Part shown: positions 32,485-40,345 of the stretch, piece by piece
How positions within the stretch are numbered: position 1 is the stretch's first letter
Layout: the number at the start of each line of letters is the position of its first letter
NCBI GenBank assembly: GCA_964555685.1
Contig: CAZKTO010000009.1
Span: 1 to 62,365, forward strand
Direction: 5' to 3'
Length of the DNA: 62,365 nucleotides
DNA from: CAZKTO01 sp964555685
Lineage (GTDB): Bacteria; Chloroflexota; Dehalococcoidia; SHYB01
Notes under the pieces: generated by a model
The model's database searches: none
What the model was told of the DNA's origin: nothing
Seen by the model: the letters and a program-made list of their open reading frames with translations, nothing else
Position numbers and translations under genes: made by a program

Positions 32485-33858
32485 CTACGGCGCGTCCAGC
32501 CGGATCAGGTCCTCCACCGTCTCGCGGCGGCGCAGCAGGCGGGCCTGGCCGTTGTGGACGATGACGATGGCCGGCCGAGAGATGGCGTTGTAGTTGCTGG
32601 ACATGGCGATGCAGTAGGCGCCCGAGGCCGGGATGGCGATGAGGTCTCCGGCGGTCACCTTGGGCAGCTCGATGTCCTTGATCAGCACGTCGCCCGACTC
32701 ACAGTACTTGCCCGCGATGGTAACCTTCTCGCGCTCTTCGGCCTCGACGCGATTGGCCACCACCGCCTCATACCGGGAGCCATAGATAGCCGGGCGGATG
32801 TTATCGCCCATGCCGCCGTCCACGGAGACGTAGGTGCGGACGCCCGGAATGTCCTTGATGGCGCCGACGGTGTAGAGGGCGACGCCGGCCCTGCCGACGA
32901 TGGCGCGTCCCGGCTCGATGGCCAGCCGGGGGAGAGCAAACCCCAGCCGCCGGCAGCCCTCCTTGACGGCGCCGGTGACGGCGGTGGCGTAGGCGGCCAG
33001 GGGCGGGGGCGGGGTATCGACGGTGTACTGAATGGGGAAGCCGCCGCCGGGGCTGAACTCGTGCAGCTGCAGGCCGTGGCGGTCCCGCATGGCGGCCGCC
33101 CATTCGAGGGTGACCTGGATGCCCTCTTGATAGGGGCCGGTCTCGTAGATGGGCGAGCCCAGGTGGAAGTGGATGCCCAGGAGGTCCAGGCTCCTCGCGG
33201 CCCGGGCCCGGCGAACGGCCTCCTCGGCCTGGCCGTTGGCGAGGGTGAAGCCGAACTTGCTATCGATGACGCCGGTGGTGGTGTGCTGGTGCGTGTGGGG
33301 GTCCACGCCGGGCGAGATGCGCAGGAGCACCGGCTGGCGGCGCCCCGCCCTTTCGGCCAGACCGTCCAGGAGCTCCAACTCGTGGAAGTTGTCCACCACG
33401 ACCCTGCCGACGCGCCACTCCACCGCGTCCCGCAGCTCCGCCGCGGTCTTGTTGTTCCCGTGGAAATAGACGCGCTCCAGCGGGAACTCGGCGAGGCGCG
33501 CGATGGCCAGCTCCCCGCCCGAGACGACGTCCAGCCCCAGCCCCTCCTCGGCCATGATGCGTACGAGAGCCCGGTTGATGAAGGCCTTGCTGGCGTAGAG
33601 CACCGTGACGTCCGGGTAGCGCGACGAGAACTTCTGGCGGAAGCGGGCGCACTGCCCCCGCAGCGTCCGCTCGTCGAAGACGTAGAGCGGGGTGCCGAAC
33701 TGCCGCGCCAGATCGAGGGCGTCGATGCCTCCGATGGCGAGGTGGTTGGCCGGGGTCACGGCGGCGGTCTCCGGGAAGATGGGACGAAGAGCGGAGAACA
33801 AGGCTTGCCTCGCGAGGCCGGAGACCGTGGTGAGCAGGGGGCCGCGGCCCACAGGCAC
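32485..33858 (-). CDS. lysA: Diaminopimelate decarboxylase
   Basis: 457 aa. PLP enzyme that makes L-lysine from meso-diaminopimelate. The PLP lysine is in TVLYASKAFINRALV; FHGNNKTAAELRDAV, DNFHELELLD, RISPGVDPHTHQHTTTG, GIHFHLGSPI, SPGGGFPI, EPGRAIVG and the substrate-contacting CESGDVL follow the family order. The first 40 residues before HLAIGGIDALDLA are unusual and may be over-extended. It begins the lysA-holB-ricT minus-strand group, with 21 bp to holB. Confidence 0.95.
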   Translation of the reverse strand: MPVGRGPLLTTVSGLARQALFSALRPIFPETAAVTPANHLAIGGIDALDLARQFGTPLYVFDERTLRGQCARFRQKFSSRYPDVTVLYASKAFINRALVRIMAEEGLGLDVVSGGELAIARLAEFPLERVYFHGNNKTAAELRDAVEWRVGRVVVDNFHELELLDGLAERAGRRQPVLLRISPGVDPHTHQHTTTGVIDSKFGFTLANGQAEEAVRRARAARSLDLLGIHFHLGSPIYETGPYQEGIQVTLEWAAAMRDRHGLQLHEFSPGGGFPIQYTVDTPPPPLAAYATAVTGAVKEGCRRLGFALPRLAIEPGRAIVGRAGVALYTVGAIKDIPGVRTYVSVDGGMGDNIRPAIYGSRYEAVVANRVEAEEREKVTIAGKYCESGDVLIKDIELPKVTAGDLIAIPASGAYCIAMSSNYNAISRPAIVIVHNGQARLLRRRETVEDLIRLDAP

Positions 33859-33881
33859 GCTCCGGCTGTTTCGGATACGTC

Positions 33882-33911
33882 ATGCTACCGGCCCCCTTTT
33901 CGGCATGTCAA
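33882..33911 (-). promoter_or_regulatory. lysA promoter
   Basis: Minus strand TTGACA (33911-33906), 18-bp spacer, TAGCAT (33887-33882). The lysA start codon lies 24 bp further on. Confidence 0.55.
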
Positions 33912-33928
33912 GGCAAGGTATGCCATCG

Positions 33929-34133
33929 TCAGGGTCGTTCGGTTGTCCTGGGAACCCTTTCTTGACAGAAAGGTGTTCCCAGACCCTCCCAAAGAACCTT
34001 AGGCGTGGAGTAGCGAGGGGGTGGGCCCTGAGGCCCACCCCCTCGCTACTCCACCTCTAAAGTTTTCTGGAAGGGGCCTGGGGAAAGCCTCTTTGTCAAA
34101 AGAGGTTTCCCCAGAATAATCGAAGGGCCCTGA
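33929..34133. repeat. Repeat family A, full-length copy 1 (about 205 bp)
   Basis: The whole element is an imperfect inverted repeat: from CAGGGTCGTTCGGTTGTCCT on the left and CAGGGCCCTTCGATTATTCT on the reverse complement of the right, the arms align to a central stem GTGGAGTAGCGAGGGGGTGG (23 bp with GGCC closing a CTGA loop). Each arm has its own hairpin with TTGACA in the loop. Flanks ATGCCATC and ATGCCACC (7 of 8) may be a target duplication. A second copy lies inverted at 40440-40645. Confidence 0.75.
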
Positions 34134-34158
34134 TGCCACCATCCCCCGCCCGATGCGT

Positions 34159-34188
34159 TTGACACCGTCGCGCCCAGACTCCTATCAT
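34159..34188 (+). promoter_or_regulatory. Promoter of the ABC substrate-binding gene
   Basis: TTGACA (34159-34164), 18-bp spacer, TATCAT (34183-34188). The predicted start point is about 13 nt before the ATG at 34208, and I see no Shine-Dalgarno sequence, so the leader is very short. Confidence 0.65.
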
Positions 34189-34207
34189 CGTCCGGGCCTC
34201 ACGCCCC

Positions 34208-35242
34208 ATGCCCATGCCATTCTTTCGCTCATCGCACCGGCCCGCCGCACGCCTTCCCTCGCGGCGCTTCCTGCTTCTGGTCGCCGTCATCGCCGCCGCC
34301 ACGCTGCTCCTCGCCGCCTGCCAGGGCAATGTGGTGGAGGTCGGCATCCTCGAAAGCCGCCAGGGTGACGATGTCGACGCCGCGCGCACGGCAGTGGTCC
34401 AGGCCCTGCGCGATGCGGGCTACAAGGCGGGCGACAACATCCGCTTTTTCCGGCTCAATGCCGAGTCCCAGGACCGCAGCCTCGGCGAGCTGGCAAGACA
34501 CCTTATCGAAAAAGAAGAGGTGGACCTTGTTCTTGCCCTGACTGTGGACGCTTTGGCGGCGGCGAACACGTGGTCGTTGACCAAGACCCAGGCCACCGGT
34601 CGGTCTGTCCCCGTTGTCTTTGCTCTGGTCGCCGTCCCGCCATTTTCTCCCGCCGAGGAACGGTCGATTCAGGGGCGCGTCACGGGCGCCGCTGGTTTCC
34701 CGCCTCCCGCCGAAGTCATAGACATTGTCCGGAGACTCGTCCCTGGGGCAGCTCGTTTAGGCGTTCTGGAGGGCGCAGGCTTCCCCCCATCGAAGATCGT
34801 AGCGGATGCCGCAGCAGACGCCGCCCGGCGTACCGGGCTGGAGGTCATGATCGAGAGCGCGGACCCTCAGGTCTCGACGGCGATTCAGCGGCTATTGGAA
34901 CGAGGAGCACAGGCGCTCTTGCTGGCGCCAGACCCTGCTCTCGAGCAGCGCTTCGACGACATCCTCCGCGCGGCCAACGCCGCCGGCGTACCCGTCTTCG
35001 CGTGGAACGAGGACCTGACGGAGCGCGGTGCCCTGGCGTCCGTGGGAATCGACTACGCCGATCACGGCCGCCGCGCAGGCGAGATCATCGTCCGGGTGCT
35101 GCGCGGCGAGCCTATCTCCAACATCCCGGTCTCGACGGAGGTCAGGACGCAGCTCTGGCTCAACGCCAGCGTCGCCCAGCGTCTCGGAATCGCCATCCCG
35201 CCGGAGCTCAGGGCTCAAGCGGCCCGCGTCATCGACCGCTAG
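34208..35242 (+). CDS. ABC transporter substrate-binding lipoprotein (PF04392 type)
   Basis: 344 aa. Signal peptide RFLLLVAVIAAATLLLAACQ with lipobox LAAC. Two-lobed periplasmic-binding fold of the ABC_sub_bind family (VEVGILESRQGDDVDAARTA, VDLVLALTVDALAAANTWSL, GVLEGAGFPPSKIVADAAAD, ASVGIDYADHGRRAGEIIVR). Members bind aromatic amino acids or unknown ligands and usually sit next to permease and ATPase genes, which are absent here. The codon use and promoter look native. Confidence 0.85.
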   Translation: MPMPFFRSSHRPAARLPSRRFLLLVAVIAAATLLLAACQGNVVEVGILESRQGDDVDAARTAVVQALRDAGYKAGDNIRFFRLNAESQDRSLGELARHLIEKEEVDLVLALTVDALAAANTWSLTKTQATGRSVPVVFALVAVPPFSPAEERSIQGRVTGAAGFPPPAEVIDIVRRLVPGAARLGVLEGAGFPPSKIVADAAADAARRTGLEVMIESADPQVSTAIQRLLERGAQALLLAPDPALEQRFDDILRAANAAGVPVFAWNEDLTERGALASVGIDYADHGRRAGEIIVRVLRGEPISNIPVSTEVRTQLWLNASVAQRLGIAIPPELRAQAARVIDR

Positions 35243-35859
35243 CCGCGCGGCGGGTGCGGCCGTTTCACCTCGTCGAAGCTGTCCTGGGCGACGAAGAGCG
35301 CATGGAACCCCTCGAAGGCGCGGGCCGCAGCCTGAGGCTCCTCGGGGGCGCGGATGCGGACGAAGATAGGCCCGCCCCGCTCGAACACGAACGTCGGCGT
35401 CCCGAAGACGTAGTGCTTCGTCACCGCCTCGGTATGGTCGCGGGCGATGCGTTCGAGGAGGGAGCGGTCGGCGAGGTCGTGCTTGAACCGGGCCATGTCG
35501 AGGCCCGCCTCTCGCGCCAGGCCCTCGATGTCGGCCGGATCGCGGAAGTCCTTGCGCCGCTCGTGCCGGCCCTCCAGGAGAGCCCAGTGCATCCGCTCGT
35601 AAGCCTCCTCGCCCTGGCGGCGCGCAGCCTCGGCCGCTCGGAATGCTGGGAGCCCGCGGCTGGGATAGTCGTCGGGCTGGTCCCAGACGTGCCACTCCGA
35701 GGGCTGCTTCTTGTTGATCTCCTCGAGCGCGAAGTTCTTCCACGCCACGCGGAGGCGCGGGCCGTAGCTCTCCTTGACCTTGCGCAGCCAAACTGCTGCC
35801 TGGTAGACGTGCGGTCAGAGGAAGTCGAAGTAGACGTCGCAGGCGATGCGCTGGTCCAT
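35239..35859 (-). CDS. DsbA-family thioredoxin-fold protein with in-frame TGA: probable selenoprotein
   Basis: 206 aa if the TGA at 35817-35815 is read as selenocysteine (Sec15). The frame from ATG 35859 reads MDQRIACDVYFDFL-U-PHVY, then QAAVWLRKVKESYGPRLRVA and on without break to the stop at 35239. The YFDFxCPxxY motif of DsbA/FrnE-like proteins has its active-site Cys exactly at the TGA. AGGAGA sits 6 bp before the ATG. Downstream of UGA, GCAGC-AGUUUG-GCUGC forms a stem-loop starting 15 nt after UGA, backed by ACC:GGU, with G in loop position 2, like bacterial SECIS elements. If not Sec, the frame is a pseudogene or would restart at GTG 35748 without the active site. Confidence 0.75.
35775..35817 (-). 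promoter_or_regulatory. UGA codon plus candidate bacterial SECIS hairpin
   Basis: On the minus strand UGA (35817-35815) is followed after 20 nt by the loop AGUUUG, closed by GCAGC/GCUGC and, beyond an internal loop, ACC/GGU. UGA-to-loop distance and the G in the first two loop bases fit the published bacterial SECIS model. It overlaps the coding sequence, as in formate dehydrogenase. Confidence 0.6.
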
Positions 35860-35885
35860 GGGTATTCTCCTGGATTCGCGGGCCT

Positions 35886-35907
35886 CCCCGACGCGTCGGC
35901 GTCGGGG
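35886..35907. repeat. CCCCGACGC/GCGTCGGGG palindrome next to the GYD stop codon
   Basis: 9-bp arms with a GTCG loop, touching the TAG at 35908. No T-tract. One of several CCCCGA..TCGGGG palindromes here (14591-14607, 26869-26884, 36280-36295). Confidence 0.5.
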
Positions 35908-36243
35908 CTATGCGGTCGGCGGCGTGAGCGCCTTGCCGGTGACGACCTCCGGCGTGTCCGGCTCCCCCACGGGCCAGAGGCGGGAGATGGGGATGGCCGG
36001 CAGCGTCATGACGTGGACGCCGGCCCTCACGCCCAGCTCGAAGGAGAAGCGGGCGACCGCGTCGTTGCTCGGCGCCTCGACGATGCTCACGAAGTCGTAG
36101 CCGCCCAGGACGCCGTAAAGCCCCAGCATCTGGACGCCGGGGACGCTGATGGCCTGCTGGGCGCGCAGGACATACTCGTGGTCTCCGAGAGCCCGCTCGC
36201 GGCCCTCGGGGGTCAGGGTCAGGAGCTGGATGTAGGTAGGCAG
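35908..36243 (-). CDS. GYD-domain protein, probable CTG start
   Basis: 111 aa. Small ferredoxin-fold protein: LPTYIQLLTLTPEGRERALG, LGLYGVLGGYDFVSIVEAPS (the GYD motif), and LGVRAGVHVMTLPAIPISRL. Family members begin MPTYIQL; here the corresponding codon is CTG at 36243, preceded by GAGGAG at a 9-nt spacing. The alternative ATG at 36288 lies in a palindrome and has no ribosome binding site. Function of GYD proteins is unknown. Start at CTG is inferred. Confidence 0.8.
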   Translation of the reverse strand: MPTYIQLLTLTPEGRERALGDHEYVLRAQQAISVPGVQMLGLYGVLGGYDFVSIVEAPSNDAVARFSFELGVRAGVHVMTLPAIPISRLWPVGEPDTPEVVTGKALTPPTA

Positions 36244-36279
36244 GGCCGTCGTCTCCTCGATGGCGTTGCTGGCCCGCGA

Positions 36280-36295
36280 CCCCGACATGTCGGGG
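36280..36295. repeat. Perfect CCCCGACA/TGTCGGGG palindrome
   Basis: 16-bp palindrome in the GYD leader, extended outward by CGCG...GCGCG imperfectly. It would fold in the 5' leader RNA and contains the decoy ATG. Confidence 0.5.
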
Positions 36296-36314
36296 CGCGC
36301 GGTCCGGCCCCGTG

Positions 36315-36344
36315 ATTCTAGGTTGGCTCATGGGAGCGGGTCAA
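36315..36344 (-). promoter_or_regulatory. Promoter of the GYD gene
   Basis: Minus strand TTGACC (36344-36339), 18-bp spacer, TAGAAT (36320-36315). Leader of about 65 nt to the CTG start. Confidence 0.6.
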
Positions 36345-36354
36345 GGGCTTCGCC

Positions 36355-36383
36355 TTGCGACACTAGAAGGGGCATGCTATGCT
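36355..36383 (+). promoter_or_regulatory. tRNA-Pro promoter
   Basis: TTGCGA (36355-36360), 17-bp spacer, extended -10 TGCTATGCT ending at 36383. Confidence 0.55.
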
Positions 36384-36428
36384 GGACGCCGGTCGGGGCG
36401 GGTTCGCATGAAGCGAGCCGTCATCCTT

Positions 36429-36505
36429 CGGGGCGTAGCGCAGCCCGGTAGCGCACCTGCATGGGGTGCAGGGGGCCACGTGTTCAAATCACGTCGCCCC
36501 GACCA
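36429..36505 (+). tRNA. tRNA-Pro (anticodon GGG)
   Basis: Acceptor CGGGGCG pairs with CGCCCCG; discriminator A; CCA is encoded. Anticodon arm CCTGC-ATGGGGT-GCAGG with GGG at positions 34-36; T arm ACGTG-TTCAAAT-CACGT. 77 nt. Confidence 0.95.
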
Positions 36506-36604
36506 TTCGTCTCCTCCATCGTCCGTCCCTCAACCGTTGCGTCGCGTCCGTCCCGTGCGGTATCGTTCGCTGCGCGCCCGCGAGGGGCGCCAGGAGGTCC
36601 AGCC

Positions 36605-37411
36605 ATGCCAGGATGGGTCGAGGGGCGCGTGGCCATCGTCACGGGGGCCAGCCGGGGGATCGGCGCCGGCATCGCCCGGTGCCTGGCCCGTGAGGGCGCC
36701 AGGGTCGCCGTCGCCGCCCGCACCGTCGAGGGCCTGGAGGCCACCTGCCGCGCCATCCGGGCGGCGGGCGGGACCGCCATGGCCGTTCCGGCCGACCTCT
36801 CGCGCAAGAGCGAGGTCGAGCGGATGGTCCGGACCGTCCAGCGGGCGTGGGGCCCCGTCGAGGTCCTGGTCAACAACGCCGGCGTCCACGGAGCCCCCGA
36901 CTTCGCCGAGCACTACCCGGAGACGACGCGCGACTGGGAGGCGGCCCACCGGATCAACACGCTAGCGCGGGTCTGGGCCTGCGACGCCGTCGTCCCCTCG
37001 ATGAAAGAGCGGCGCTGGGGGAAGATCGTGAATGTGGCGTCCGTGGCCGGGCTCGAGGGCTACCCGGTGCACATGGCCTACGGCGCCGCCAAGGCCGCCG
37101 AGATCAACTACACGCAGGCGCTGGCTCGCGACGTGGGGCGCAACAATATCAACGTCAACGTCATCCTGCCCGGACTGGTCTACACCGACATGGTGGCCTC
37201 GCTCCAGAAGCACATCCAGCTCAAGTACGGCCGGACGGGCAACGACGACCCCAAGGCTTGGTTCGACGGCATCATCCAGCGGGCGGTGCCCCTCAAGCGG
37301 GAGCAGACCGTCGAGGACATCGGCTGGCTGGCGGTCTTCCTCTGCTCGGAGCGGGCGAAGAACGTGACGGGCCAGGCGATCAACGTGGACGGCGGGATGC
37401 GGATGCACTAG
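36605..37411 (+). CDS. SDR-family NAD(P)-dependent oxidoreductase
   Basis: 268 aa. Rossmann motif VTGASRGIGAGIARCL, the NAG-type VNNAGVHG, catalytic serine in VNVASVAGLEGYPVHM, and Tyr-x-x-x-Lys in MAYGAAKAAEINYTQ. The C-terminus NVTGQAINVDGGMRMH is standard for classical SDRs. ATG 36605 follows AGGAGG; the longer frame would run through the tRNA. The NIPSNAP gene follows 9 bp later in the same transcript. Confidence 0.92.
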   Translation: MPGWVEGRVAIVTGASRGIGAGIARCLAREGARVAVAARTVEGLEATCRAIRAAGGTAMAVPADLSRKSEVERMVRTVQRAWGPVEVLVNNAGVHGAPDFAEHYPETTRDWEAAHRINTLARVWACDAVVPSMKERRWGKIVNVASVAGLEGYPVHMAYGAAKAAEINYTQALARDVGRNNINVNVILPGLVYTDMVASLQKHIQLKYGRTGNDDPKAWFDGIIQRAVPLKREQTVEDIGWLAVFLCSERAKNVTGQAINVDGGMRMH

Positions 37412-37420
37412 GAGGCGCTC

Positions 37421-38110
37421 ATGATCTACTACCAGGACATCGTGCAGGTGGAGCCGGGCCAGATGGACCGGTACCTGGTGGCCTTTGGCGAGCGGGCGCT
37501 GCCGCCTCTCCTGGAGCGCGGGAACAAGCCCGTGGGGTTCTTCCGCGTGGTGCCCGGCACGGGGAACTACAACGAGGCGATCTGGATCAATGGCATCGAG
37601 TCGTGGAGCCGCTGGGGCAAGGACGTGCTGACGACGGAGGGGCACCCGGTCCGGTCCCAGTGGCATGCGGGCGTTCGGGCATGGGCCGAGCAGGCCTTCG
37701 ACTACCGCAAGCGCTGGGTCAAGAACTTCTGGGAGGCGGCGTCCTTCGCGCCGGCGTATGAGCAGCTCCAGCAGCGCACGAAGCGCGGCTCCACCTTCAT
37801 CCACACGATGTACCAGGTGACCGGGGGCAAGCTCGAGACTTACCTGGTATTTGCCGAGCGGGAGCTGGCGCCGGCACGACGCGCCCAGGGCATGGAGCTC
37901 ATTGGGTTCTGGACCATCTTTCCGGGCACAGGCCCCAGCAACCAGGTGATCGAGCTCTGGGCGCTAGAGCACTGGGACCGGTGGGAGCAGGTGGTGCACG
38001 CTCAGCGGAACGACCGGTCGCTGCGGCGGGTGCTGGACAAGGCGCTGGAGTTCCGGCCCCAGTGGGTGGACCGGTTGCTGCTGCCCGCTCCTTGGAGCCC
38101 ATTGCAGTAG
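37421..38110 (+). CDS. NIPSNAP-like protein with two ferredoxin-fold domains
   Basis: 229 aa. Two copies of a NIPSNAP/ABM-like unit: residues 1-110 (IYYQDIVQVEPGQMDRYLVA, VGFFRVVPGTGNYNEAIWIN) and 120-225 (HTMYQVTGGKLETYLVFAER, IGFWTIFPGTGPSNQVIELW). Both have the G(F/W)(F/W)...PGTG.. signature. Such proteins often accompany degradative enzymes; the mechanism is not established. Coupled to the upstream SDR. Confidence 0.82.
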   Translation: MIYYQDIVQVEPGQMDRYLVAFGERALPPLLERGNKPVGFFRVVPGTGNYNEAIWINGIESWSRWGKDVLTTEGHPVRSQWHAGVRAWAEQAFDYRKRWVKNFWEAASFAPAYEQLQQRTKRGSTFIHTMYQVTGGKLETYLVFAERELAPARRAQGMELIGFWTIFPGTGPSNQVIELWALEHWDRWEQVVHAQRNDRSLRRVLDKALEFRPQWVDRLLLPAPWSPLQ

Positions 38111-38223
38111 GGCCTGACCCCTGCCCTCCTTCGGCTTCGCTGAGCGCTTGCGCCGAGTCTTCCCACGAACATAGCCGCACTCCCGCTTCGACGGCGTCTC
38201 AGCACCCCCCTCCAAGAACGAGG

Positions 38224-39405
38224 TCACCTCGGCAGCCCCAGGCCGCGCGTCGCGATGATGTTGCGCTGGACCTCGGAGGTGCCCGCCCGGATCGTATGCG
38301 AGATGGCGTTGACGTACTCGGCCATGAGCCATCCGTCCAGCGGCGCGCCCTTCGAGCCGCGGTCCAACTGGCCGTAGAGGCCCACGATACGGACGGCCAC
38401 CTGCGCCAAGCGCTGCGCGATCTCGCTCCCCATGAGCTTGGAGGCCGAGGCCTCCTGGTTCGGCACCAGGCCCTGGCCCTGCATCCAGGCTACGCGGTAG
38501 GCGATCGTGCGTCCCGCCTGGTTGGCGATGGCGACGTCGGCCAGGGCGTGGCGCAGGACGGTCCGGTCCGCCGGCGCCGCGTCCCTCCACGGCCCTTCGC
38601 TCATCAGCTCGGCCAGCTCCTCGATGCCGCGCTGGATGGAGGCGAAGCGGCCGGCGCCCGACCGCTCGAAGTCGAGCGTGGTGGTGGCGGCGTACCAGCC
38701 CTTGTTCTCGCCGCCCACCAGGCACGAGCGCGGCACGCGGACGGTATCGAAGAAGACCTGGTTGAAGTAGTGGACGCCCAGGGGGTTCAGGATGGGCCGT
38801 ATGGTGATCCCCGGCAGGTCCATGGGCACGAGGAACATGGAGATGCCCTTGTGCTTGGGCGCCTCGGCGTCCGTGCGGGCGAGGAGCATGCAATGGGTCG
38901 AGCGGTGGGCGCCGCTGGTCCAGATCTTGGAGCCGTCAACGACGTAGTCATCGCCGTCGCGGACGGCGCGCGTCTGGAGCGAGGCCAGGTCGGAGCCGCT
39001 GCCCGGCTCGCTGAAGCCCTGGCAGTAGACGTCCTCGCCGCTGGCGATGGGCGGGATGTAGCGGCGCTTCTGCTCGTCGCTGCCGTGGATCATGACCGTC
39101 GGCCCGACCATCTGGACGCCGGTGGTGAGGTCGCGGACGGGCGCCCGGTGGTAGGCCAGCTCCTCGTTGTAGACCGTCTGGAGCGCGTGGGGCAGCGCCT
39201 GGCCGCCGTACTCGCGGGGCCAGGCGGCGGTGAGCCAGCCCTTCTTGACGAGCTTGGCGGTGAAGTCGCGGATGAAGCCCCAGTACTCATCGTGGAAGTA
39301 GGCGTCCGGGTAGACGCCGCGCCAGCCCTGGGGGAGCGCATCGCGCAGGAAGGCGCGCACCTCGCGCCGGAAGGCCTCCTGCTCTTGAGTGAACCGGAAC
39401 TCCAC
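38224..39405 (-). CDS. Acyl-CoA dehydrogenase (393 aa)
   Basis: GTG start at 39405, preceded by AAGGAG (7 bp), matches the MEFxFTxEQExFRxE start of paralogs. YCQGFSEPGSGSDLASLQTR, DDYVVDGSKIWTSGAHRSTH, FYAATTTLDFERSG-like KGWYAATTTLDFERS, and C-terminal GTSEVQRNIIATRGLGLPR. Paralog of 25271 (identical length). It precedes an LLM oxidoreductase by 17 bp on its 3' side... i.e. the LLM gene at 39443 is upstream in transcription order? No: 39443-40345 is transcribed first, then this gene, so they form a two-gene unit. Confidence 0.9.
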   Translation of the reverse strand: MEFRFTQEQEAFRREVRAFLRDALPQGWRGVYPDAYFHDEYWGFIRDFTAKLVKKGWLTAAWPREYGGQALPHALQTVYNEELAYHRAPVRDLTTGVQMVGPTVMIHGSDEQKRRYIPPIASGEDVYCQGFSEPGSGSDLASLQTRAVRDGDDYVVDGSKIWTSGAHRSTHCMLLARTDAEAPKHKGISMFLVPMDLPGITIRPILNPLGVHYFNQVFFDTVRVPRSCLVGGENKGWYAATTTLDFERSGAGRFASIQRGIEELAELMSEGPWRDAAPADRTVLRHALADVAIANQAGRTIAYRVAWMQGQGLVPNQEASASKLMGSEIAQRLAQVAVRIVGLYGQLDRGSKGAPLDGWLMAEYVNAISHTIRAGTSEVQRNIIATRGLGLPR

Positions 39406-39442
39406 CAATCGCTCCTTGAGAAGGGACAAGCACGGCGTCGGG

Positions 39443-40345
39443 CTAGGCGAACTTGGGCGCCACCTTGTCCTTGAAGACGGCCAGCTGGTCCAGATAGTCG
39501 GCCAGGCTGCGGGTGCGGAAGGTCATGTTGAGCACCGTGGCGCCGGCGGCCTGATGCCGGGCGACGAGGTCGGTGAGGGCCGCGCGCTGGTCCTGCTGGT
39601 TCACGTCGTAGGCCGGCTCGGGGTGCAGGGCGATATCGAAGGGCAAGGTGCGGGCCTTCCACTCGGGCCACTCCCGTGCCCGGCCCAGCAGCTCGGCCAC
39701 CTGGTCGATGGTGAAGGCGAAGGGGTCCCAGCCGTCGGCGTCCACGAGAGCGCGGCGCAGCGACCGCGGTGTGCGCCCGCCGAGCCAGATGGGGACCCGC
39801 TGCTGCGCGCCCCACGGGTCGATCAGGAGATCGTCGAACCGATAGAACGTCCCCTGGTAGTGGGGCAGGCGCTGGCCCCACGCGGCGCGCAGGGCCCGCA
39901 GCGCGTCGCCATAGATCTCGGCCCGGCGCGCGAACTCGGCGCCCAGCAGTTCGAACTCCTGCCGCAGCGAGCCGACGCCGATGCCCAGGATGACGCGCCC
40001 TCCGGACATACGGTCCAGGGTGCCGTAGCGCTTGGCCACGGCCAGCGGATGGTGGTATGGCATGACGATGACGTGGGTCAGGAACTTGACCCGCTGGGTG
40101 ATGGCGGCCATGAACCCGAAGGTGGCCAGGGGGTCGTAGTAGCGGCCGCCCCGGACCTTGGCGACCTCCGTGGGGATGCCGACGTGCTCGCTGCAGGTCA
40201 GGTGGTGGTAGCCGAGCCGGTCGGCGGCCAGGGCGATCTGCCGCAGCTCCTCGGGCCCGGCCTCCGACTCCCATGTCGGGTGCCGGCGCGGCAGGAGCGT
40301 GACGACGGGCGTGGCGATGCCGAAGCGAACCGGCGTGACAGGCAT
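39443..40345 (-). CDS. LLM-class F420-dependent oxidoreductase
   Basis: 300 aa from ATG 40345. Transcribed ahead of the acyl-CoA dehydrogenase with a 37-bp gap. VRFGIATPVVTLLPRRHPTW, DRLGYHHLTCSEHVGIPTEV, VKFLTHVIVMPYHHPLAVAK, SGGRVILGIGVGSLRQEFEL and VPIWLGGRTPRSLRRALVDA are typical of the TIGR03619-like F420 group. N-terminal extension of 31 codons in the open frame lies in sequence without conservation and was dropped. Confidence 0.9.
   Translation of the reverse strand: MPVTPVRFGIATPVVTLLPRRHPTWESEAGPEELRQIALAADRLGYHHLTCSEHVGIPTEVAKVRGGRYYDPLATFGFMAAITQRVKFLTHVIVMPYHHPLAVAKRYGTLDRMSGGRVILGIGVGSLRQEFELLGAEFARRAEIYGDALRALRAAWGQRLPHYQGTFYRFDDLLIDPWGAQQRVPIWLGGRTPRSLRRALVDADGWDPFAFTIDQVAELLGRAREWPEWKARTLPFDIALHPEPAYDVNQQDQRAALTDLVARHQAAGATVLNMTFRTRSLADYLDQLAVFKDKVAPKFA

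Larger units (their letters stand above)
33859..34207. other. 349-bp divergent intergenic region with two promoters and a full repeat A element
   Basis: Between lysA and the ABC substrate-binding gene. It holds promoters at 33882-33911 and 34159-34188 and repeat A1 (33929-34133). No gene seen. Confidence 0.7.

Noticed and set aside
34892..36331. A 479-residue minus-strand frame across the DsbA and GYD genes
   Set aside because: It is out of frame with both conserved proteins and matches no family; it is a GC-driven spurious frame.
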